This document shows, piece by piece, positions 51,588-59,796 of a DNA stretch of 64,000 nt. This DNA comes from Leeuwenhoekiella sp. (GTDB lineage: Bacteria > Bacteroidota > Bacteroidia > Flavobacteriales > Flavobacteriaceae). Position numbers and translations under genes: made by a program. Numbering within the stretch: position 1 is the first letter of the stretch; every line of letters starts with the position of its first letter. The stretch covers positions 1 to 64,000 of the forward strand of contig PAPI01000031.1 in assembly GCA_002708845.1 (NCBI GenBank), given 5' to 3'. The notes beneath the pieces are model-generated. The model was given only the letters and a program-made list of their open reading frames with translations, searched no databases and was not told the DNA's origin.

Positions 51588-52211
51588 TTAGGCGTGTAAT
51601 CCACACTCCCGGTTCTCCAACACTTTAGTTGGATCAAAATATTTATGTTCGTTTGGCAATTTATTTTCAGCCAAATAGGTATCTAATTCTGCATCACTCC
51701 AATAGTAAAACGGACTTACTTTTAAAACTCCGTCTGCTCCGAGACTCAAAATATCAAGGTTATCCCGGTGTGCAGTCTGTCCCTTTCTCAGGTTTGTAAA
51801 CCACACATCTGGTTTATGATTTGCCATTGCTCTTTTAAAAGGCTCTAGTTTTACCTGTTCTGTAAAAACTTTATGTCTGGGATCATCTATTTGCGGAATT
51901 CCCATAACTACATCACGATGCGCGGCAGTTTGCTGAGGCACGTATAAATCAATCTTTAAATTAAGGAGCTTAATAACTTCTTCTGCATGTCTGTAGGTGT
52001 TAGGGGTATTATAACCCGTATCACACCAAACCACAGGTATTTCTGGCTTTGCCTGTGTTGCAGCAAACAAAATTGCCGCCTCATAAGGCCTGAAATTGGT
52101 AGTTACAATAGGATTTTTAGCCTGAGCTACTGCCCATTTTGCAATCTCAACCGGTGATTTGTCACGCAAATCAGCGTTAAATTGTTCTAATTGTGTTGCT
52201 GTATAACTCAT
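51588..52211 (-). CDS. cysH: Phosphoadenylyl-/adenylylsulfate reductase CysH
   Basis: A 207-residue PP-loop reductase. It has the catalytic C-terminal ECGLHA (Cys205) and the sulfonucleotide-binding segments VWCDTGYNTPNTYRHAE and WFTNLRKGQTAHRD. The paired cysteines that hold the [4Fe-4S] cluster of typical bacterial APS reductases are missing, so by family rules it should be a PAPS reductase. It is shorter than E. coli CysH (244). No APS kinase (CysC) is in this region. It is coupled to DUF2061 by a one-base overlap. Confidence 0.9.
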   Translation of the reverse strand: MSYTATQLEQFNADLRDKSPVEIAKWAVAQAKNPIVTTNFRPYEAAILFAATQAKPEIPVVWCDTGYNTPNTYRHAEEVIKLLNLKIDLYVPQQTAAHRDVVMGIPQIDDPRHKVFTEQVKLEPFKRAMANHKPDVWFTNLRKGQTAHRDNLDILSLGADGVLKVSPFYYWSDAELDTYLAENKLPNEHKYFDPTKVLENRECGLHA

Positions 52212-52483
52212 TACTTACCCCAGTTTATGGTATTCCAAATACGTTCGTGAAAAAAATAAAGCACCATTTTAGTTACCAGCTCTACAGCTCCAATAGAAAA
52301 AGCAAGCGTAAGAGCCCCGGTAATAAACCAGGAGATCAAAACCGTATCCATTGTCCCTACAATTCTCCAGCTTATTGATTTTACTATACTGCGCAAAGGC
52401 TTTTCAGAAGCCGTATCTTTTTTATAAGAAACCTCGACAGTTTCTTCCGTTTTATTCTGACTATAAATCTGATCTAAAATCAT
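52211..52483 (-). CDS. DUF2061 membrane protein
   Basis: A 90-residue protein with a DUF2061 domain: RSIVKSISWRIVGTMDT, a helix VLISWFITGALTLAFSIG, then VELVTKMVLYFFHERIWN. Two transmembrane segments are expected. Function is unknown, but DUF2061 genes often sit with sulfate assimilation genes, as here, where it is first in the operon before cysH. Its start lies 23 bp after the Rrf2-type operator, and its stop overlaps the cysH ATG by one base. Confidence 0.88.
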   Translation of the reverse strand: MILDQIYSQNKTEETVEVSYKKDTASEKPLRSIVKSISWRIVGTMDTVLISWFITGALTLAFSIGAVELVTKMVLYFFHERIWNTINWGK

Positions 52484-52505
52484 ATCTGCATCCTCTTTTT
52501 ATTTT

Positions 52506-52565
52506 AATCCTATCGGATTACTAGGATTTAAAAGCAAAAGTATATCCTGAGCATGTAGTGACCAA
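52506..52565 (-). promoter_or_regulatory. Promoter and sulfur-regulon operator, copy 2 (before DUF2061-cysHDN)
   Basis: On the minus strand TTG (52563-52565), 20 nt, TACTTTTG (52535-52542) is an exact -33/-7 pair. AATCCTAT-N7-CTAGGATT (52506-52528) begins right at the expected transcription start and extends downstream, so a bound repressor would block initiation or early elongation. The dyad has the same geometry as the one before sulfite reductase. Confidence 0.8.
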
Positions 52566-52636
52566 ACTTTTAAAGTAGATTTTTGAAACTTTTAAGTGAT
52601 TTTCAGCATTTCAGCTGAATTTTCAGAATTCTGCAA

Positions 52637-53050
52637 TTATTCTTTGATAAGATCGGCCAGCGTATTATTATTCAGTACAGCCAGATTGCTATCGCGTAAT
52701 TGTATCATAAGACTGTGTACCGAGCAGGCCATCTCATCCGGACAATCGTCACATTTTTCGTAGAAATTAAGACTTACACAAGGCACCATAGACACAGGGC
52801 CTTCCAAAATACGCATCACCTCTACCATTTTAATCTCTTCGGGTTGTCGGCGCAGGTAATAACCACCACCCTTGCCCTTTTTGCTTCCGAGAAAACCAGC
52901 CTTCCTCAGGGTAAGCATAATACTTTCCAGAAATTTTTGAGAAATATTTTCACTTTTGGCTATAGCTCCTATTTGCACAGGATCTTCTCCTTTGTGCTTG
53001 GCTACGTAGGCCAAGGCTTTGAGACCGTATTTTGTTTTTTTAGATAACAC
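52637..53050 (-). CDS. Rrf2 family transcriptional regulator (sulfur assimilation)
   Basis: A 137-residue winged-helix protein starting at GTG. The helix-turn-helix VQIGAIAKSENISQKFLESIM and wing GKGGGYYLRRQPEEI are typical of Rrf2 (IscR, CymR, NsrR). The C-terminal part has four cysteines in PCVSLNFYEKCDDCPDEMAC, which could hold an Fe-S cluster as in IscR. It sits between metZ and the sulfate operon, with two identical-geometry dyads in front of the two sulfur operons, so it is the probable regulator of sulfur assimilation in this strain. Confidence 0.9.
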   Translation of the reverse strand: MLSKKTKYGLKALAYVAKHKGEDPVQIGAIAKSENISQKFLESIMLTLRKAGFLGSKKGKGGGYYLRRQPEEIKMVEVMRILEGPVSMVPCVSLNFYEKCDDCPDEMACSVHSLMIQLRDSNLAVLNNNTLADLIKE

Positions 53051-53079
53051 GGTCTAAATGTATGCAAAAAGTTAGAATT

Positions 53080-54246
53080 CTATGCTTTTAGCGCCTGATC
53101 CAGATCTGCGATAATATCATCTGTATGCTCCAGACCTACAGAACAACGCACCAAACCATCTGTGATTCCTACTTCAAGACGATCTTCTTCAGCCAGTTTG
53201 CTGTGTGTCGTAGAAGCGGGATGCGTCACAATCGTACGCGTATCGCCCAAATTTGCGGATAGCGAACACATTTTAATCGAATTCAAAAATTTACGTCCGG
53301 CATCTATTCCACCTTTCACTTCAAAAGCGACGATGTTACCGCCGTGTTTCATTTGCTTTTTAGCCACTTCATATTGCGGATGCGATTTCAAAAATGGATA
53401 TTTCACAAAATTCACCTTCTCGTGACCCTCTAAAAACTCGGCTACTTTTAAAGCATTTTCACAATGTCGGTCTGCACGTACGTGTAGGGTTTCTAAACTT
53501 TTTGAAAGCACCCAGGCGTTAAACGGCGATAACGCTGGCCCGGTATTACGAGAAAAAAGATAAATCTCGCGTATCAAATCGGCACGACCTACACTTACAC
53601 CACCTAACACGCGACCCTGACCGTCAATCATCTTAGTCGCACTATGAATCACGATATCTGCACCAAACTTGATGGGCTGCTGTAAATAAGGTGTTGCAAA
53701 ACAGTTATCCACTACAAAAATCAGATTGTGTTTTTTGGCCAGATTACCCAGATATTCTAAATCCAAAACATCACAACCGGGATTGGTAGGCGATTCTACA
53801 TAAAGAATTTTAGTTTCGGGCTTGATCAGGCTTTCTGCTTTATCGACCTCATCAACATTAAAATACGAAGTTTCAATATTCCATTTTGGGAGGAATTTGG
53901 TAAATAAGCTGTGTGTAGAACCAAAAACTGAACGCGCCGAAACAATATGATCACCGCTATCTAAAAGCGCCGCAAAGGTTGAAAACACAGCTGCCATTCC
54001 GGTTGCAAAAGCATAACCACTTTCGGCACCTTCCATTTTGCAAATCTTCTCTATAAACTCGCTGGTATTTGGATTGGTAAACCGGCTGTAAATATTCCGC
54101 TCTTTTTCTTCGGTAAACGAAGCGCGCATATCTTCGGCATCTTCAAAAACAAAACTCGAAGTTAAATACATGGGCACAGAATGCTCCAGAAATTCGCTTC
54201 GGTTTAATTGGGTGCGTATGGCTTCGGTTTCAAAATGTTTACTCAT
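53080..54246 (-). CDS. metZ: O-succinyl/O-acetylhomocysteine sulfhydrylase MetZ (PLP enzyme)
   Basis: A 388-residue member of the Cys/Met-metabolism PLP family. The PLP Lys is in HSATKMIDGQGRVLGG (near 205), and the distinctive opening TEAIRTQLNRSEFLEHSVPMYLTSSF and C-terminal SCxVGLEHTDDI are of the MetZ type. It joins sulfide to an activated homoserine to give homocysteine. It duplicates in part the role of MetY, encoded 4 kb upstream and under SAM-I control. The 198-bp spacer before it holds heptad arrays in both orientations. Confidence 0.85.
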   Translation of the reverse strand: MSKHFETEAIRTQLNRSEFLEHSVPMYLTSSFVFEDAEDMRASFTEEKERNIYSRFTNPNTSEFIEKICKMEGAESGYAFATGMAAVFSTFAALLDSGDHIVSARSVFGSTHSLFTKFLPKWNIETSYFNVDEVDKAESLIKPETKILYVESPTNPGCDVLDLEYLGNLAKKHNLIFVVDNCFATPYLQQPIKFGADIVIHSATKMIDGQGRVLGGVSVGRADLIREIYLFSRNTGPALSPFNAWVLSKSLETLHVRADRHCENALKVAEFLEGHEKVNFVKYPFLKSHPQYEVAKKQMKHGGNIVAFEVKGGIDAGRKFLNSIKMCSLSANLGDTRTIVTHPASTTHSKLAEEDRLEVGITDGLVRCSVGLEHTDDIIADLDQALKA

Positions 54247-54254
54247 TGTTATTT

Positions 54255-54285
54255 AGATGTTAGATGTTAGACGTTAGATTTGAGA
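54255..54285 (-). repeat. Heptad array, five AGA at exact 7-nt spacing on the plus strand
   Basis: AGA occurs at 54255, 54262, 54269, 54276 and 54283, just before the metZ start. In the transcribed strand it reads TCT, opposite in polarity to the array at 54388-54446 in the same spacer, so the two together form an inverted pair able to fold back. Confidence 0.75.
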
Positions 54286-54387
54286 TGGATTATCCTGCTT
54301 CAAATTCGTTGCCTAAAATCTTGTTTCCTTTTTCTTAGCTGTTAAAAGGTTTAATCGTGGAATCGTTAATCACCACTTACCTTTTAC

Positions 54388-54446
54388 TCTTTTTTCTTTA
54401 TTCGGTGTTCTTTGTTCTTTGTTCTTAAATCTCTCGTCTCAAGTCT
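54388..54446 (-). repeat. Heptad array, nine TCN units at exact 7-nt spacing
   Basis: TCT occurs at 54388, 54395, 54409, 54416, 54423, 54430, 54437 and 54444, with TCG at 54402 in the same phase. Read on the transcribed strand it begins with the TAG stop codon of the OsmC gene (TAGA). It fills the start of the spacer before metZ. Confidence 0.85.
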
Positions 54447-54867
54447 ATTCGACTTCTTCTCCATTTAAAAACACTTTGTATGAAATGTCTACTCCGGCTT
54501 GCAAGGTGATGGAAACTGAACAGTATTTTTCAAAACTCAATTGTGCAGCGCGCAATGCTTTTGCAGGAGGAATATCCCCTTCCAGATACACGTGTACGCG
54601 CATCGCTTCAAAAGGTTTGGCGCCACCTACTTCTTTGCGGTCGCCCTCAACTTCTACGTGATACGAATCAATTTCTAACTTTTGCTTTTTTAAGATCGAA
54701 ATGATATCAATCGCACTACAGCCACCAACTCCCATTAACAGTAATTCCATAGGGCTGCTGCCCTGAACCACATCTCCAGTTTTATTATCTATCATTACAG
54801 GATTTCCCGAAGCTCCTTTAGCTTCAAACAGGTAATCGGTGTTTTTACGTTCGAGTGTTACTTTCAT
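54445..54867 (-). CDS. OsmC family protein
   Basis: The frame opens at 54927, but that extension is eight Asn encoded by a trinucleotide-rich repeat. The ATG at 54865-54867 (MKVTLERKNTDYLF) is the family start, giving 140 residues. The catalytic-type Cys pair of OsmC/Ohr proteins is reduced: GGCSAIDIISILKKQ holds the first, and EKYCSVS near 117 the second. OsmC enzymes reduce organic hydroperoxides with the help of dihydrolipoamide. It lies between the MetX-AK-HSD gene and metZ, so it may respond to sulfur or thiol status. Confidence 0.87.
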   Translation of the reverse strand: MKVTLERKNTDYLFEAKGASGNPVMIDNKTGDVVQGSSPMELLLMGVGGCSAIDIISILKKQKLEIDSYHVEVEGDRKEVGGAKPFEAMRVHVYLEGDIPPAKALRAAQLSFEKYCSVSITLQAGVDISYKVFLNGEEVE

Positions 54868-54870
54868 CTT

Positions 54871-54930
54871 ATTATTGTTATTATTATTGTTATTACTATT
54901 GGCACTGAATACTAATGATAATAACAATAA
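54871..54930 (-). repeat. AATANN hexamer array and 12-bp inverted repeat before OsmC
   Basis: Five hexamers AATAGT, AATAAC, AATAAT, AATAAC, AATAAT (54871-54900) end 3 nt before the ATG. Upstream of them, TTATTGTTATTA (minus strand, 54919-54930) is the exact reverse complement of a segment inside the array (54872-54883), so the leader can form a 12-bp hairpin that would cover the start region. Confidence 0.75.
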
Positions 54931-54938
54931 AGAATAAA

Positions 54939-57900
54939 TTAATTATTCCGCTCTGCGAGTTTCAGTATATCTCCAAAAACGCCCCGTGCAGTTACAGCTG
55001 CTCCTGCTCCGGCTCCCTGAATCACTAAAGGATTCTCTCCATAGGATTCGGTGTAAATTTCAAAAATACTGTCACTGCCTTTTACCTGACCCAACGCCGA
55101 ACTTTTAGAAACAGTAACTAGTTTTACTTCTAAAGTCCCTCCATCTTCCTGAGATAAATCGCCGTAAAGGTCGCCAACATAACGCAGAACTTCATCTTCT
55201 TTTAAGGCTTTTTTACGCGCTTCAAAAACCGAATCGAGCTCTTTCAATCTTCCTAAAAAGTCTGATGCGGCTCCTTCCCGTAAATTTTCAGGAATGAGGC
55301 TTTGTATCTGTACATCACTGAACTCTTTGTGTAAGTCGAGTTCTCGGGCCAGAATTAATAATTTCCGGCCTACGTCATTTCCGCCCAGATCTTCACGGGG
55401 GTCTGGTTCTGTAAACCCTTTATCAATCGCATCCTGCAAAACTTCAGAAAAATCGCGATCTTCTACTGAAAATGTATTGAACAAATAACTCAACGAACCG
55501 CTGAAAACACCCTTTATTCGGGTAATATTATCGCCCGAAAGGTGTAATAAGCGTATGGTGTCTATTAATGGTAATCCTGCTCCCACATTGGTCTCATACA
55601 AATAACGTTTGTTGTTTTCATCTAAAACCCGACGCAGTTTTTGGTAAAAATCAAAACCTACCGTGTTGGCTATCTTATTGGAAGAAACCAGATCAAATCC
55701 GTTTTGTGCCAGTTCTATGTAATTCTCGATAAACACCCCACTTGCTGTATTGTCAATCGCAATCAGGTTTGCCAAATGATTGGCTTTCGCGAAAGCGATC
55801 ACTTCTTTTACACCGGCTTCTTTTGCCTGACTTTCAAAATCGGTTTTCCAGCTTTCTGAAACACCATTTTTATCAAACAGGACTTTTTTAGAATTTGCTA
55901 CCGCGAAAATATTCAGCGCGATTCCCTTACGTTCCTGTATGGTTTCAGCCGAGGCTACAATCTGATCGATCAACGTACCACCTACCAGTCCTTGTCCAAA
56001 AATGGCAATATTTATTTTTTTGGCAATGCCAAAGATTTCACCGTGAACTACATTAAGAGCCTTGGTCAGTTGCGGTTTGCGCACCACCACACTCACATTT
56101 TTTCCGGTAACCGTATTGTTGAACAACAAAGGAACGATCCCGTTTTTGATGAGCTCGCTATAGGGTTTATGGAAACTGCTCAAATCCTGACCAATGATAG
56201 AAATCACCGCAACCTCATCAATAATCTCGATGCGGTTAACATCCTGACTTTGGAAATCGGCTTCAAACTCAAACCGAAGGGCCGAAATGGCCTGTTGCGC
56301 CTGCTTGGCCTCAACCACTAAACCAATTCCCCGCTCTGAGGAACCTTGAGCAATAATGCTCACATTCACGCCGCTATTGCCCAAAGCTCTAAAAATTCGC
56401 GCATCTACCCCTACTTTTCCTAGCAAGCCGCGACCTTCCAAATTGATCAACGCCATCTCGCTCAACACCGAAAGCGACTTGATACCTTCCTGCTCGGTCT
56501 GCGCGGTGATCAATGTTCCTGCATCATCAGCCTTAAACGTGTTGAGGATGCGTAACGGAATATTCTTTTCAATTAGCGGAATAATCGTCTTGGCGTGTAA
56601 CACCGAAGTTCCAAAATTGGCAAGTTCGTTTGCCTCGCTATATGTCAAGCGTTCAATCTTTTGTGCATCAGGAACCAAGTCTGGATTTGCCGTAAAAATC
56701 CCGTCTACGTGCGTATAGTTTTGCAATTCTCCGGCATCCAGATAATTGGCTAACAGTGAAGCGGTGTAATTACTCCCGTTACGACCCAAAGTCGTGGTCT
56801 GGTTATTATCATCACTCGCGATAAAACCGGTCACGATGTTTACCGTCTCCCCATTATATTTTGTAAAATGCTTAACTACCTGCTCTTTGGAAAGCTTGTC
56901 ATTGGGTTGTGCGTTGCCAAAGGTTCCATTGGTTTTTATAAGCTTACGCGAATCTGTAAACTGGGCTTTCACCCCTTGCTTTTGCAACAGATGGGTCACG
57001 GTTTTTACCGAAATCAGTTCGCCAAAAGACAAGATTTCATCTTTTACTTTCGTGCTGTAATCACCAAGTAAGGCCACCCCATCAAAAAGACGCTTAAGCT
57101 CTGTGAATTCTTCGGAAAGATCTACGTCAAAACCATTTTGCTGATATTTTTTAAATGCTTCAAACTGATGCTGAAACTCCCGCCCTGAAGCTGCGGCTTC
57201 CAGGATTGCCTCCAGCTCATCGGTCGCACCGCCGCGAGCCGAAAGTACAACCGCGATGCGCTCGCCATTTTCGACTTTAGTCTTAATGATATTTAAGACG
57301 GTATCGAGTCCGTTTCCGTTTGCCAGTGATTTTCCACCAAATTTGAGGATTTTCAGCTTTGCGGTATCGGCTCTAAAGACCGGATATAGTAATTGCTCCA
57401 GCTGTTCAAATTCGATTAAAAAAGCATCGTGCCCATGTACCGAATTGATTTCACCATAGGTTACATTATTCTTAACCTGAGCCAATTGCTTGTAAGTCTC
57501 CCGATTTTCAACAGGCGTGAAAAACAAATCTGAATCTACCCCCACAATGTGAATATTGGCTTCCACCTGACTCAAGATCTCATTAAAACCTTCGCGACCA
57601 CGGGTAACATCGATGGTTTTGAGCAATTGATTCATCAATTTGTAGGCTGAAACCTGAAAGCGATCTTTCAATTTATGTCCGTGATGATCTAACCAACTCT
57701 CAACGTTGAAAATATTGAGATCTTCATTAGTGCTTCGCTGAAATTTATTTTTAAAAGATTCCGGCGTGCGGTAACACAACATCGCGTGCATACGTGCATC
57801 GTGAACCGGCTGCGATGAATTCTTTAAAATCTGCTCCTGAATCTGGCAATTGGCGATGAGCCAATCTGTAGATTTCCAGTCAGACGCTACGGGGATTAAA

Positions 57901-58322
57901 TGCTGGGTAATTGCAGGTTGCAGAGCGACCATTTCCCAAGCGATACCACCACCCAGTGAACCGCCAATAATGGCAAAAAGCTCATTGATTTTAAGTGCCT
58001 TTAATCCTTCTAAAAAAGCCCGTGCGACATCCTGCGCTACAAATTCTTTATAGTTTTCAATTAAAAAACCGTCATAGCCGTTACCCGGAATATTGAACGA
58101 AAGAATACTGTACTTACGCGTATCGATGCATTTATCATCGCCTATGAGTTCATTCCACCAGCCATCGGGACCGCTTACGTGCGAATTTCCCGTAAGAGCG
58201 TGATTGACTAAAATCACCGGTGCCGTGCCCAGCTGCTGACCAAAAATTTCATAACTGAGCGGCAGGTCAAGCTGAAATCCTGATTGCGTTGTAAACCCCG
58301 GAAGGTTAAGTTTGTGTAACAT
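54939..58322 (-). CDS. Trifunctional MetX-like homoserine acyltransferase / aspartokinase / homoserine dehydrogenase
   Basis: A 1127-residue fusion. Residues 1-320 form a MetX alpha/beta hydrolase (Ser122 in GGSLGGG, Asp265 in GVDSDLFF, His298 in GHDAF). Residues 324-770 form an aspartokinase (KFGGKS at 327-332, then two ACT domains). Residues 772-1127 form a homoserine dehydrogenase (FGQGLVGGTL, EDLGGNDVGRKLLILARE). It covers phosphorylation of aspartate, reduction of its semialdehyde to homoserine, and O-acylation of homoserine for methionine synthesis. The fusion is seen in other Flavobacteria. Aspartate-semialdehyde dehydrogenase is not in the window. A strong hairpin lies 20 bp before its start. 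Confidence 0.93.
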   Translation of the reverse strand: MLHKLNLPGFTTQSGFQLDLPLSYEIFGQQLGTAPVILVNHALTGNSHVSGPDGWWNELIGDDKCIDTRKYSILSFNIPGNGYDGFLIENYKEFVAQDVARAFLEGLKALKINELFAIIGGSLGGGIAWEMVALQPAITQHLIPVASDWKSTDWLIANCQIQEQILKNSSQPVHDARMHAMLCYRTPESFKNKFQRSTNEDLNIFNVESWLDHHGHKLKDRFQVSAYKLMNQLLKTIDVTRGREGFNEILSQVEANIHIVGVDSDLFFTPVENRETYKQLAQVKNNVTYGEINSVHGHDAFLIEFEQLEQLLYPVFRADTAKLKILKFGGKSLANGNGLDTVLNIIKTKVENGERIAVVLSARGGATDELEAILEAAASGREFQHQFEAFKKYQQNGFDVDLSEEFTELKRLFDGVALLGDYSTKVKDEILSFGELISVKTVTHLLQKQGVKAQFTDSRKLIKTNGTFGNAQPNDKLSKEQVVKHFTKYNGETVNIVTGFIASDDNNQTTTLGRNGSNYTASLLANYLDAGELQNYTHVDGIFTANPDLVPDAQKIERLTYSEANELANFGTSVLHAKTIIPLIEKNIPLRILNTFKADDAGTLITAQTEQEGIKSLSVLSEMALINLEGRGLLGKVGVDARIFRALGNSGVNVSIIAQGSSERGIGLVVEAKQAQQAISALRFEFEADFQSQDVNRIEIIDEVAVISIIGQDLSSFHKPYSELIKNGIVPLLFNNTVTGKNVSVVVRKPQLTKALNVVHGEIFGIAKKINIAIFGQGLVGGTLIDQIVASAETIQERKGIALNIFAVANSKKVLFDKNGVSESWKTDFESQAKEAGVKEVIAFAKANHLANLIAIDNTASGVFIENYIELAQNGFDLVSSNKIANTVGFDFYQKLRRVLDENNKRYLYETNVGAGLPLIDTIRLLHLSGDNITRIKGVFSGSLSYLFNTFSVEDRDFSEVLQDAIDKGFTEPDPREDLGGNDVGRKLLILARELDLHKEFSDVQIQSLIPENLREGAASDFLGRLKELDSVFEARKKALKEDEVLRYVGDLYGDLSQEDGGTLEVKLVTVSKSSALGQVKGSDSIFEIYTESYGENPLVIQGAGAGAAVTARGVFGDILKLAERNN

Positions 58323-58341
58323 TTTAGGGAATCTATAGTTG

Positions 58342-58375
58342 AAAAACAGCCTCCGGTTGAACGGAGGCTGTTTTT
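58342..58375. terminator. Strong intrinsic terminator between metY and the MetX-AK-HSD gene
   Basis: CAGCCTCCG (58347-58355), a 6-nt loop and CGGAGGCTG (58362-58370), flanked by five A and five T, form a 9-bp GC-rich stem with U-runs on both strands. In the transcribed direction it stands after the metY stop, 20 bp before the next start codon. Confidence 0.88.
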
Positions 58376-58380
58376 AAATT

Positions 58381-59673
58381 TTAAGCAGTTGCGGTTTGTT
58401 TAATCTGTGCAAATGCTGCTTTTAAATCATTTTTTAAATCTTCAATATCCTCAAGACCCACTGAAAGACGAATCAAATCTTTAGTTACGCCGGTTGACTC
58501 CTGGGCCTCATCAGACAATTGTTGATGTGTGGTACTGGCAGGGTGGATAATTAAAGACTTGGTGTCGCCAATATTTGCCAAAAGCGAAAAGATTTCGGTT
58601 TTATCGGCTACGGTTTTTGCACCTTCAAAGCCACTTTTAAGACCAAAAGTTACTATACCGCTCTGTCCTTTTGGAAGGTATTTTTTAGCTAAATCATTGT
58701 ACTTACTACTCGCAAGTCCGGGATAATTTACCCAGGTAACTTCGGGTTGTGCTTCTAGCCATTCGGCCAATGCCAAAGCATTCTCACTGTGTTGCTTGAT
58801 ACGAATAGTCAAGGTCTCTAAACCCTGTATAATCTGAAACGCGTTGAACGGACTCAAAGCTGCACCGTGATCGCGCAGTCCTTCCACCCGCACTTTCGCA
58901 ATAAAAGCTGCAGGCCCCAAAGCCTCATGATATACCAACCCATGGTATCCGGCAGAAGGCTCGGTAAACTCCGGAAACTTACCACTTGACCAGTCAAAAG
59001 TACCAGCGTCAATTATTGCTCCTCCTAAAGAGGTTCCGTTACCGTTGATGTACTTAGTCAATGAATGAATTACAATATTGGCTCCGTGTGCGATGGGATT
59101 TAGCAAAGCCGGAGAAGCCACCGTATTATCAACGATTAAAGGGATACGGCTTTCTTTCGCGACTGCGGAAATAGCTTCCAAATCCAGAACATCAAGCTTA
59201 GGATTACCTAAAGATTCTACAAAAACAGCGCGTGTATTTTCCTGAATGGCATCTTTAAAATTTGATACCTCATCCGGATTTACAAAAGTTGTTGTGATCC
59301 CAAATCGCGGAAGTGTTACGCTAAGCAAATTATAGGTACCTCCATACAAACTGCTGGAAGCTACAATATGATCGCCCTGCTTTAAAAGCGTAAGTAAAGC
59401 TGTATTAATTGCAGCTGTACCCGAAGCGGTAACCACCGCGCCAATACCGCCTTCAATAGCTGCAAGACGTTGCTCTAATACATCATTAGTCGGGTTATTT
59501 AAGCGCGTGTAGATGTAACCCGGCTGTGAAAGGTTGAATAAACCTGCCGCGTGATCTGAATCGTTAAAAACGTAACTGGTAGTTTGATAAATAGGCACCG
59601 CACGGGTACCGCCATTTACTGTGGTGTCGTGACCGGCGTGTAATGCCTGAGTCGAAAATTTTTGTGTACTCAT
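58381..59673 (-). CDS. metY: O-acetylhomocysteine sulfhydrylase MetY
   Basis: A 430-residue PLP enzyme joining sulfide and O-acetylhomoserine to give homocysteine. FSTQALHAGHDTTVNGGTRA is the typical start, and the PLP Lys is in HSLTKYINGNGTSLGG (near 206). The length (about 430) and the C-terminal SVGLEDIEDLKNDL distinguish it from MetZ and from cystathionine gamma-synthase. It is the first gene after a SAM-I riboswitch and is followed by a strong terminator, so its level should be set by SAM independently of the fusion gene. Confidence 0.92.
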   Translation of the reverse strand: MSTQKFSTQALHAGHDTTVNGGTRAVPIYQTTSYVFNDSDHAAGLFNLSQPGYIYTRLNNPTNDVLEQRLAAIEGGIGAVVTASGTAAINTALLTLLKQGDHIVASSSLYGGTYNLLSVTLPRFGITTTFVNPDEVSNFKDAIQENTRAVFVESLGNPKLDVLDLEAISAVAKESRIPLIVDNTVASPALLNPIAHGANIVIHSLTKYINGNGTSLGGAIIDAGTFDWSSGKFPEFTEPSAGYHGLVYHEALGPAAFIAKVRVEGLRDHGAALSPFNAFQIIQGLETLTIRIKQHSENALALAEWLEAQPEVTWVNYPGLASSKYNDLAKKYLPKGQSGIVTFGLKSGFEGAKTVADKTEIFSLLANIGDTKSLIIHPASTTHQQLSDEAQESTGVTKDLIRLSVGLEDIEDLKNDLKAAFAQIKQTATA

Positions 59674-59796
59674 TTTTCTGTTTTTTTGAGTTGAAACTAA
59701 ATTAAACCCAAAGTCTGCTGCCGCTGACCGGCATTCGTTACAAGAAAAATGTTATTAAGAATTATAAAGTCACTTTAGAAAAAAAATGACTCGTTA

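Noticed and set aside
54868-54927. N-terminal extension of the OsmC protein with eight Asn
   Set aside because: The Asn run is the translation of AATANN hexamers in the leader; the family start is the later ATG at 54867.
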